The notes under the pieces were generated by a model. It was not told the DNA's origin. It saw only the letters and a program-made list of their open reading frames with translations, and did no database searches. Both the position numbers and the translations under genes were made by a program. A DNA stretch of 64,000 nt from Melitaea cinxia. Its lineage: Eukaryota; Arthropoda; Insecta; Lepidoptera; Nymphalidae. The DNA lies in the NCBI RefSeq assembly GCF_905220565.1, contig NC_059404.1, positions 7,220,472-7,284,471 of the forward strand. The letters are read 5' to 3'. Position 1 is the first letter of the stretch. Each line of letters starts with the position of its first letter. Below are positions 1 through 9,098 of this stretch, piece after piece.

Positions 1-500
1 AACATTCATTACAGAACATTCTTTCCGTCGGTTAGGTTCTCCGTGTAATATGGCCTACCCATTGCCACTTCAGCTTGCAGAGTTTGAAAGCTATGTCAGT
101 GACCTTCGTTGTCTATGGATTTCATCATTTCGGACTCTTGTCACGTAGAGAAATAGCAAACATAGCTCTCTCTATCACTCGCTGGGTGACTTTGAGCGTA
201 TGGAAAAGGCTAACAGTAAAAGACCACGTTTCGGCGCCGTAGGTCATCACTATGAACACACACTACTCAAACACTTGTGATTTCAGGCACTGAGGTATAT
301 TGGACGAGAAGATACTTTCTAATTTCCCGAACGTTGCCCAACCGAGTTGGATTCTACGAGCTACCTCTCTCGTTAGCTTCGCGAGTAGTGCTGTCAACAA
401 CGACAATTGTGGGTGTTACACGGATATTAAACATAATCATTGTCTTATTCATGTTTTCCCTTGATCGTCTCTTACGATCTCCACGGGGAGAATAGGAGTG
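1..500 (-). mobile_element. Decayed RTE-clade LINE fragment (3' part of reverse transcriptase)
   Basis: Read on the minus strand with several frameshifts, this stretch aligns with the late part of RTE-type ORF2 also present at 20396-20882. Traces of the IPQCLK, TYGAETW and LKV-QR-ERAM blocks are visible, followed by the WQW-GHI-RRT region. It runs off the left edge, and stops are frequent, so it is inactive. Confidence 0.6.
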
Positions 501-519
501 ATGCTTAATTCTAAAGCAG

Positions 520-1684
520 AACACACCTAATATACAAGATTACATAAATCATAAAAATATGTGGATTTAGTGACGCTGTATTTTGTGCAAGATATAACCA
601 ACAACAATTTACACGTATTAATTTGTCATGTTATAATATCTTTATGGTACATAGTCATATTCTCCATCATTCTCATCAGGATTATCTTCAACATTTGCAG
701 TTGACCAGCTAAAAATCTTGTTATAAAATAGCATATGCTCTTCCAGAATGCTATTCTGAACTTGTTTTAAATCGTCTGTTTTTTTTATCTTGTATGTAGG
801 CTTTGGCTGATGGAAGTGAAACAGAAGTTATTATTATTATTGTTATTTTTTTGTTCATGAGAATGAATGTTTAATCAATCCATCAATATATTCCTCGCCT
901 ATGATAGTTCCTTTTCGATCTCAATCTCAAAACTCATGTATTTCAATATAAATAACTTTTTCTGGTCTTTGGGCCAGTTTTTTTCGTAAGATTCAACTGA
1001 AAAACATGTTTTTTGTACTGTTCTTAAATTTTAAAACATCTCAGTTTTTAGCTATATGACTGTAAATGTTGAGCTGGAGTTCGAAAATATCTTTTTGAGT
1101 CAGTCAAAGCCAACAATGTATTATTTTTATTTTGGCTAGGGTAGCCTTCGGAAAAAAGATATAAATACTTAATACCTGTGTGGTCCAATATTATTTTTTA
1201 TATAATGCAACATTGAACAAAGCTCCTTGGCTCCTTTGTTAGCAATGCCTTCGTGATACATGTAAAATGTCAAAAGTAAATTTAAAACGCCATATAGTAG
1301 TGCATGCAAAAACCTCCTTAATCACTGACTAATGTTGTTTATGCAATGAACGTCTTTCACGCGGTATTTTTGGAAGGAGAAGGAATGTGTCAACCTACGT
1401 AGTCTGGGTAAAAACCCAAAATATGGAAACCATTTTCAGCAAACAAGCATGTTGGGAAAAGATTTGACTTAAGCGGTTTAAAAAGAAAAGAACTGAAATT
1501 ATTGATAAAAAATGTCATTAAAACTATAAAAGTAAAATTAATAGACAAGCATCATTTGCGTATAAATGAAGGTATTTAAATTTGCATATCAATTACAACG
1601 CAATAAACTTTACTTGGTTTGTAATAATTCCCTTAACTAATTTAAAGTCTCTTTTTATTTTCTTACACGTGAATTTATTTATGA
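520..1684. other. AT-rich intergenic DNA, no gene seen
   Basis: No conserved coding frame, structured RNA or recognisable repeat terminus was found here. It separates the left-edge RTE fragment from the Helitron beginning at 1685. Confidence 0.5.
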
Positions 1685-2608
1685 CTAGCGGCCGGCCCCG
1701 GCTTAGCACGAGTTTTTAACAAATATTTGAAAATTAAAATTTATAATACACACACATAAACCCTTTTATTTACGTCTGGTACCTAAAAAAAGAAAATTAT
1801 GAAGAAACGTACCCCGTACCCCAATGATACCTACATCATATAACGTGCTGCCTATAAGCTAGCCGAGCAGGTTGAGCGGCAACCACGCAACATTTTTCTT
1901 ATAAATATTTACATTTTTAAACTCGTGATACCTTTCGAATGAAATGACCGAATTGAATAAATCAAAAAGTTAAATAAAGCAAAAAAGTTCTATCGTCAAA
2001 AGTTTTCGCAGCGCACGCGATGTAAAGAATATTTTTGGTATTTTTTTTTTACATTGTTGGAGTTTTAGTAAGGATCCCTAATTTTTTATGAAAAGTAAAT
2101 GAAAATATAATATAGCCTACGAGTATGTCACCCGCAAATAGTGTAGCTTCCCAACAGTGAATAAATTTTTCAAATCGGTTCGGTGCTTTCGGAGCCTATT
2201 CAATGCAAACAAACAAACAATCAAAGCTGTAAAGTGTATAAGCTGTGTGGCTTCGGCAGTAAGGAATATAGCCAACCCTTCTCTTCCCGTGGGTGTCATA
2301 AGAGGCGACTAAGGGATAGCACAGTTCCACTACCACCTTGGAACTTATAAAGCCGACCGACGGTGGGAAAAACATCCAATTGCTAGCTTTGAAATACACA
2401 GGCCGAAGACGGGCAGCGGCGTCTTCGGTGCAACAAAACCAACCCTGCGGTCACCAACCCGCCTACCCAGCATGGTGACTATGGGCTACACACATGAGTT
2501 CACGCCGTTTTTGGCGCAAGCTTGTGGAGGCCTATGTCCGGCAGTGGACTGCGATAGGCTGAAGTGATAAAACAATCAAATCTTTCCTCTTTATAATATA
2601 AGTATAGA
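1685..2608 (-). mobile_element. Non-autonomous Helitron with a nested RTE-derived insertion
   Basis: Read on the minus strand, the element begins TCTATACTTATATTATAAAG and ends with a GC hairpin (GCCGG/CCGGC) just before CTAG. The flanking bases are A and T, as expected for insertion between A and T. Related interior sequence recurs at 39047-39290 and 41405-41660, inside the two P elements. It is split by the RTE-derived insert at 2226-2570. Confidence 0.7.
2226..2570 (+). mobile_element. RTE-derived short non-autonomous element, copy a
   Basis: The copy starts near CTGTGTGGCTTCGGCAGTAA and ends GGACTGCGATAGGCTGAAGT. It is bounded by a perfect 10-bp target-site duplication AACAATCAAA (2216-2225 and 2571-2580). 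It interrupts the Helitron at 1685-2608, so it is younger than that element. Confidence 0.85.
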
Positions 2609-2625
2609 TTGTACCTACTATTTTT

Positions 2626-3234
2626 AACCGACTTCCAAAAAAGGAGGAGGTTCTCAATTCGACTGTATTTTTTTTTAATGTGTGTATGTTACATCAGAAC
2701 TTTTGACCGTGTGGCCCGATTTCGACAAATTTTTTTTAATCGAAAGGTGGTGTGTGCCAATTGGTCCTATTTAAATTTATTTGAGATCTAACAACTACTT
2801 TTCGAGTTATATCTAATAATGCGTTTTTACTTGACGCTTTTTTCGTCGACCTACGTTGTATTATACAGCATAGCTTTCTACTGGATGTACCGATTTTGAT
2901 AATTCTTTTTTGTTGGAAAGAAGATATCCCTAGTTTAGTACCGTGATAAGGAAACCAGGATCTGATGATGGGATCCCAGAGAAATCGAGGAAAACTCTTG
3001 AAAATCCGCAATAACTTTTTACTGGGTGTACCGATTTTAATAATTTTTAATTTCATCGAAAGCTGATGTTTGTCATGTGGTCACATATAAATTTTATTGA
3101 GATCTGATAACTACTTTTTGAGTAATCTTTGATAACGCGTAGTTACTGGACTATTTTTTCGTCGATCTACGTTGTATTACTCGTCGATGTAATTGAAGTC
3201 GGTTTTTTTTTCGTTTGCGAGCAAACACAATTAT
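2626..3234 (+). mobile_element. ACCGACTTC MITE-like repeat, long form
   Basis: The repeat opens AACCGACTTCCAAAAAAGG and closes GAAGTCGGTT, an inverted pair. It then carries the hairpin GTTTGC-GA-GCAAAC and the end CACAATTAT. Inside, a module with ACCGATTTTNATAATTTTTA and GAGATCTGATAACTACT is present twice. There is no coding capacity. Related copies lie at 5831-5940, 20135-20360, 21010-21290, 24135-24230, 32842-33486, 34285-34396, 38723-38990 and 41094-41357. Class is not settled. Confidence 0.7.
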
Positions 3235-3507
3235 GGTCTACATACATAGTACGCGATACTTTTCATATAAATTTAATTCATTAAAGAGGTTAGGTTCTAG
3301 AACTTCAATTACTCAAATAAAATACTTTACAATCATGATAACATAATATCCATTAATACTGTGAAAACTTGTAGTTGGCCGTAACTTAATCATTGTTTTT
3401 TTTTTATAATTGTTATTAGCTGTAAGTTTTCGAAATTTGAAAATAAAATAAAATAAAGTCAATACGGCAAGCTTAGGCTACTAAGTCTTAAGTTAATAAA
3501 TAATGAC

Positions 3508-3852
3508 GTCGCTCAGGTGTAGTAGTGTGTGTAGGTAGTGTGTAGGCGCTCTCACCGGCAATTGCGGGTTCGATTCCCGCTCGAGATGGATATTTGTATT
3601 TGTACAAATATTTCTTTCCGGTCTGGTTTTCTGTCCTTGTGGGTCTACCCACTGTGCCTCGAAGAGCACGTTAAGCAGTCATTCCCGGCTGTATCATAGA
3701 CACCTGATAGCGTTCGTTACGCATAGTAGAGAATATAATATTATTCGCCAACCCGTTGTAGAGTAGCGTGTTAGATTAAGCTCCAACCCTACTCCTACAT
3801 GGTGAGAAGTCCTATGCCCAGCAGTGGGATATTGCAGGCTGAATCGTAATTT
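3508..3852 (+). mobile_element. tRNA-derived SINE (family 1)
   Basis: The head is tRNA-like with a box B (GGTTCGATTCC) near 3568-3578. The body matches the copy at 59988-60332. The tail, CCTATGCCCAGCAGTGGGAT then ATTGCAGGCTGAA, resembles the 3' end of the RTE LINEs in this window (CCTATGTCCAGCAGTGGACT), pointing to RTE as its mobilising partner. Confidence 0.75.
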
Positions 3853-4202
3853 AAAGGGCTAGGTTAATAAGGGTAGCTAGTAGTCTTAAAAAATATTTCT
3901 CATACATGCACAAAAAATTAGTAGATACCTTTTTTAGCCTGTTACTAATTTTGATTATTATTATTTTACAAATTTTAGAATTGGAATAAGCTTATTAGTT
4001 GCCTTATTACAATCTACCGTTAACTTCTGTAATATTGACACAATGAAGCAGGAGTAGTTTTCCTAATAAGTTAATAACACTTCCATAGTCAATAATAAGT
4101 ATTGTGTATTATTTTTCATTTGAAAATGGATGATATTGACATTCAATATGCATTTTTGCTGTACAAAACTTTCACCTCATTTGTAAAAGGCAACCCAAAC
4201 AT

Positions 4203-4652
4203 CTTTTTTATTTTTTGTTATCGCTGGGGAACCCATTTACGGGTGATATCCAGGATGCCCGGGTAGGCAGTCGTAGACCGTATGTCGGCTTCAACACTTG
4301 GGGGTGCACTACCGACCAAACCCCTGCGGGAGCCTTCAGCCGCTTTAATTGGAGGGTCCCGAATCTGCAGGCAACAGGATTCCTCCAGCGACCGGCTGGC
4401 CTCGGCGAAAAGGCCAGACTTCTCCTCCATGGGGACTGTCCGGCTCACCTCTGAACAATCCCGGCCCGACACGAGCACAGGGGCGTTACTGGAGGTGCAT
4501 TAAGTAGCGCCTACTACGCACCCCCGCTCGTCGCCTGCGGACGGAGGCCTCGTCGGTGGCCTCCTCTCTCATCCGCTCGTCGTTCTCCGTCTGGAACATT
4601 ACTGTCTCGCAGAAGGAGACCATCGACTTCCAGGACTCGTCGTCGCCGAGCA
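4203..4652 (-). mobile_element. R1-type LINE 3' fragment with target-site duplication
   Basis: This is a GC-rich island in AT-rich DNA. On the minus strand it reads ESWKSMVSFCETVMFQTE followed by an Arg/Glu-rich tail, as at the C-terminus of R1-clade ORF2, then a 3' UTR and an A-rich tail at 4203-4217. An 11-bp duplication AACCCAAACAT flanks it (4192-4202 and 4653-4663). It is 5'-truncated. Confidence 0.75.
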
Positions 4653-4907
4653 AACCCAAACATATCCTAGCGAAGCCTAGTTACAAATATTTTAATACTT
4701 TAAAAAGTAGGCTACGAAAGAAATAAATTTTTAATAAAAAAATATAAAATAACATATAAAGGTCGCGATGTTTGACAAAATATATTTTTTCTGATTAAAA
4801 AAAATAAGAAAATGATGCCAGAAAATAACTTCAACCATTTATACTATATCAGTTTATAATTAAACGTTACCATACGTAGGTAGATCTAAATCGTATTGTA
4901 AACTTAC

Positions 4908-5127
4908 CACGAGCCGTCATCTTCAAATCCAACATTTTTTTTTTTTGTAAACATATAGTTTTTATAATAACCTGTCCAGTATATTGTATTATTATCAAAG
5001 GGATAAGTCAAATCAATAAATTCAAAATCTCCGTTTAAAAACACGTCATTGAAATCCGCCAGATAGTAATAATAAAGAAAGCACTAATATAAGCAAACAC
5101 AGTTCAGGAAAAAGTTAAGGAAGCCAT
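4908..5127 (-). pseudogene. Damaged paralogue of hydrolase exon 1
   Basis: The stretch is clearly homologous to exon 1 of the hydrolase gene at 22805. From about 5065 down it keeps an open frame reading FLNGDFEFIDLTYPF, then NNTIYWTG and GFEDDGSW, and it ends at a GTAAG donor in the same phase as the intact exon. The signal-peptide part is broken. The ATG at 5127-5125 is followed by an in-frame TGA after seven codons, and a further shift separates it from the mature frame. No exon 2-5 homologue was seen between 1 and 4900. It is either an isolated exon duplicate or the start of a second tandem gene copy whose remaining exons lie beyond the left edge. If a different first exon supplied a start, the rest would still be usable. 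Confidence 0.8.
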
Positions 5128-5454
5128 GATGCGTACGACTGATTATAATTGATTCTAAACACAATATCTATAAAGAGGTACAGTCACTTATGAATTAAAT
5201 GATACTGTAAACATATAATTACGATATTGCTCATGTAGTCATATCGCCATAGGTGCATTAATAAATACAATTGCCAAAACCTATTACTACCTTTGGACTA
5301 ACTACTACTACTTTTTATAAACGCCAATCGGGTTATCTCATCTTTTAAGTTTTTTTCCCGCTGCTGATTATATTTTAAGTGTATGGAAGTTTAGTTTATC
5401 ATTATCAGGTTAATTAAAATGAATTATGCGATAGGTATGTTAAAACTAGTGATA

Positions 5455-5530
5455 TTCCGGATATCCGTATCCGTATCCGTATCCGCGGATATCCGCGGGA
5501 AAAATGAGATCCGTATCCGTATATCTTAAA
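5455..5530. repeat. Degenerate GGATATCC / GTATCC repeat
   Basis: Repeated ATCCGTATCCGTATCCGCGG units with palindromic GGATATCC blocks. Such tracts occur inside some insect hAT elements, but no terminal repeats were found here, so the parent element is unknown. Confidence 0.5.
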
Positions 5531-5830
5531 TTATGTGATTAAGTAGTATAATTTAAAAAAAAAAGTTCTAGTCAGAGTATTTTTTTCTTTCTTAAAATCA
5601 AATATTTGGCACCTTTAATACCAAATATATATCCTAGTAAGTTACCATACTAATAGTATAGAACTCAAAGAAACTAAATCAACTATCTTATAAGATCACT
5701 ATTACACATAGAAAGTTATGACTTTATTTTTATAAAGAGAATGTTATTATATAAGAGAATGAAAAACAAATAACTTTTTTATTGAAACTACTTTTTAAGA
5801 TTTTATCGTAGTTCCTGGACCTGGTTGCTA

Positions 5831-5940
5831 AATAATTGTTTTTCGCAAACGAAAATAAAACCGACCAATTATAAAAGTAGTTATTAGATCTCGATCAAAT
5901 TTAAATGGGACCACAAGACAAGTATCAGCTTTCGATTAAA
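5831..5940 (-). mobile_element. ACCGACTTC MITE-like repeat, partial copy
   Basis: Reverse-oriented fragment with the AATTGTTTTTCGCAAACG end, ACCGAC, and the TTATTAGATCTCGATCAAAT block shared with the full copy at 2626-3234. Confidence 0.6.
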
Positions 5941-6010
5941 ACAAGAATCATAAAAAATTGTTTATAAACAATAAACCCTCTAGTGGATCTACAGTGTTGC
6001 TACGGTAGTC

Positions 6011-6177
6011 TACTGTGTGGCTACGGTAGTAAAGAATATAGCCACCCCCTCTCTTCCCCTGGGTGTCGTAAGAGGCGACTAAGGGATAACACAGTTCCAC
6101 TACCACCTTGGAGTTTACAAAGCCGACCGATGGCGGGATAGCCATACAACTGCTGACTTTGAAATACACAGGCCGAA
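6011..6177 (+). mobile_element. RTE-derived short element, copy b (3'-truncated)
   Basis: Starts CTGTGTGGCTACGGTAGTAA and runs through GGCGACTAAGGGATAACACA to ATACACAGGCCGAA, where it stops. The normal RTE-like tail is missing, replaced by the tandem repeat that follows. Confidence 0.75.
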
Positions 6178-6182
6178 TGCAT

Positions 6183-6725
6183 TATTTGGACACCTCGTCA
6201 CCATCTATAGAGCATAAATTTTAAATTTAAAGTCTCTTACTTCAAAAACATAGGACTTTCATACAAACTTCCAACCCCCGTTTTATCCTCTTAGGGGTCG
6301 GGTTGTGTAAAATCAGTTCTTAGCGGATGTCTACGCCCTATAAAGAACCTACTTGCCAAATTTCAAGTTTGTAACTGTTATAGTTCTGGAGATTTCATGA
6401 TAAGTGAGTCAACTTATCATCCCCCGTTTTAACCCTAAAAGGGAGTTGATTTCTAAAGATTTATTGTTGTTCTTCTTTCTATTTTATTATTTGGACACCT
6501 TCTCACCATCTCATCTATCTATAGAGTATACATTTTAAATTTCAAAACAGGACTTTCGTACAAACTTCCAACCCCCGTTTTACCCCCTTAGGGGTCGAGT
6601 TTCATAAAATCCGTTCTTAGCGGATGTCTACGTCCTATAAGAATCCTATCTTCCAAATTTAATGTTTGTAGGTGTTAGAGTTTTGGAAATTTCGTGATGA
6701 GTGAGTGACCTTTCGCTTTTATATA
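6183..6725. repeat. Two tandem copies of a ~304-bp repeat
   Basis: The block TATTTGGACACCT-CTCACCATC recurs about 304 bp later, and both copies continue through CAACCCCCGTTTTA, AGGGGTCG and TTCTTAGCGGATGTCTACG. The second copy ends near GTGACCTTTCGCTTTTATAT. No coding frame. Probably part of a dispersed transposon family of undetermined class. Confidence 0.65.
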
Positions 6726-6984
6726 CATAATAAATAATAAATTATATATATAATAAATATAATAAATTTATTACTTAAGTTTAGTTCTTAAGTTAAAACT
6801 GAACAACTAAGCCACTTTGTAATTGCAATCAATCATTCTCATTTCAGATACGTTAAGATATTTTAAGTCATCAGGGAAAAGGTAGAAATTCGATTGTACG
6901 AACCTTGTGTAGAGGTTCATTGATAAAAAGAATAAAGAGTATAAATCCATATCACGCACTGCGGGGCTCTGGAATTCGGTTTAA

Positions 6985-7290
6985 TTTAGATAGATAGATA
7001 GATAGATACTCTTTATTGTACACAACAACAATCAACACAATAACATATCACAAATAAAAATAAAATAAAAATAAAACAGTGTACAAAGGCGGTCTTATCG
7101 CTAGAGTAGCGATCTCTTCCAGACAACCTTTGGGCATATAGGACACAGCGTAGTGAAAAAGCGGTAGGGGAAGTGTATACAGAGAAGTGACAATTAGTGT
7201 CACCTAGAACAATATCAAACTATCGAGTATAAATACACATACATATACAGCACAATACATACATACATACATAGATACATACATACAAAC

Positions 7291-7321
<31 letters not shown>

Positions 7322-8250
7322 CATACATACACATATATAAACATACGCATAAAAATACTATACCTACATATAAACGAAATACATATAATATGAATAATAG
7401 CATAGAATACAAAATACAAGTGAAGCGATACTCCTACAATATGTTATGCAGAGATAAAAACAATTATGACGTACTAAGTGACAAATAAAGCGCCTTGAGG
7501 TATTTTTTAAAGCAAGACAGGGATTGGGCTTGTTTTATAGGAAGAGGTAGAGCGTTCCAAAGTTGAACAGCTTTAACTGAAAAAGAATTGGAGTAAAAAG
7601 AAGTAGTGTGAGCTGGGGTTTCGAGCATCAAAGTAGACTCAGATCTAAGGGTGCGTTCGTGTGTATTACAAAGATACTTGAAACGCTCCTTAAGGTACAG
7701 AGGTGTATCAGAATGAAAAAGTATACAATATAGTAGCGAGAGTATGTGAGTATTCCTGCGAAAGCGAATCGGAAGCCACTTGAGACAACTGCGAAATTCG
7801 GAAACGTGGTCATATTTGCGAAGACCAAATATGAACCGTATGCAAAGATTTTGAAGGCGCTCAAGCTTATTTAATTGCTCCTCTTTAAGATCAGGATAGC
7901 AAGTGTCAGCATAGTCAAGAATTGGTAGAAGGAGTGACTGTGCTAATGTAATTTTGGTAGGCAAAGGGAGGAAATATTGCAGTCGTCGTAGTGATCCGAT
8001 AGCTGCAAATAGTTTACGGCTCATCTCACTCAGCTGAGGTGCCCAAGAAAGATGTCTATCGAAGATAATTCCGAGGTTTTTGACTGTGTCGCTGTAACTG
8101 ATTACGGCGTTGTTATAAACGACTGGTGGTATAAGTGACCAATCTATTCGACACACAAGCTTAGGACTACCGATAATAATGACTTGACATTTTGAGGGAT
8201 TTATGTTTAATCCGTAGGAGTTACTCCATCTATATATGTTCTTCAAGTCA
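6985..8250 (-). mobile_element. 5'-truncated non-LTR retrotransposon with ORF2 C-terminus
   Basis: An open 260-aa frame (8246-7464) is the downstream part of a LINE ORF2. It carries the end of the reverse transcriptase (LNINPSKCQVIIIGSP, TVKNLGIIFDRHLSW) and the long C-terminal region typical of CR1/Jockey-like elements (LWNALPLPIKQAQSLSCFKK). The palm motifs and endonuclease are absent because of 5' truncation. The 3' end is a short UTR with AATAAAGAGT, then (ATCT)n at 7010-6985. The frame has few defects, so the insertion is fairly recent. The 3' UTR holds ACAT and AT microsatellites (7255-7315). Confidence 0.85.
7255..7315. repeat. (ACAT)n and (AT)n microsatellite
   Basis: Runs of ACATACATACAT, then an uninterrupted AT tract of about 28 bp, within the 3' region of the adjoining LINE. 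Confidence 0.9.
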
Positions 8251-9098
8251 TTATTTAAATTGCTTTAATTTATGTAGATTTCTTACCATTGAAGCAGCAA
8301 GAAATAGTCTAACAGAAAAATAAGATTTTAACCACAGTAACAGTAAATCGGAATAGTCGTACGTATAAAGTTTTTGAAGTAGGGTATATTATACTGCACG
8401 CTATGAAAAGGCTTGATTAAATATACAATTATATTATATACAGTATAACATCTTTGACTTCAATCGTTAAATCAGAATACAAAGTGGCAGTAAGTTTCTC
8501 GATAAATGTACCTAACTATTTTGTAAGTAGATACAAAAATACTTTTACAAATCTTTGGTGGTGTTGAGATATGCTTTTTCGACAGTGCCAGACAAACAAT
8601 ATACATAAGTTTCTCATGAGTTTGTACCATTTTATTTGATGCACTCTACAACTTTAAAAAATTTACGATAGCCATTGCTTATTCCGTAAGGATGGAAATA
8701 TCACTGAGGCGAAAGACCTATTAAAATTTTGGGAGAAGATGAGCGAATAAATTAGTAGCATATTTTTATTAAGGTAATTATTTAATAAATTTAATATATG
8801 AAAACAAAGTGTTCGATTCCACCACTACATATACATATACCTTACGTACGTGTGTACGTACGTAAGTGTATGTGTACATATATACGTTTCTTTTTAGTCA
8901 TTATTATTAATTTTAATATAACCAATATTTTTTCTAGTAATTACATTAATGTGACACTATAACTAGGTTAAAATAAGGTTCTAAAAATTGTACACATTTA
9001 ATAAATAATAAAAGTTAAAAAAATAAATCAAGAACAAATTGCTCGTGTAATTTTAGCTGTAAATTGGATCAGAATATATAAATATATATATTTCCAAA
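8251..9098. other. AT-rich 3' flank of the hydrolase gene
   Basis: No gene seen. The stretch holds a stem-loop-forming palindrome near 8839-8866 (CTTACGTAC ... GTACGTAAG). A minus-strand AATAAA lies near 8764-8769, about 330 bp past the hydrolase stop, and could be its polyadenylation signal. Confidence 0.4.

Noticed and set aside
4215..4503. Overlapping GC-rich frames of 73-86 aa on both strands
   Set aside because: They fall in an R1-type LINE fragment with flanking target duplication and are not independent genes.
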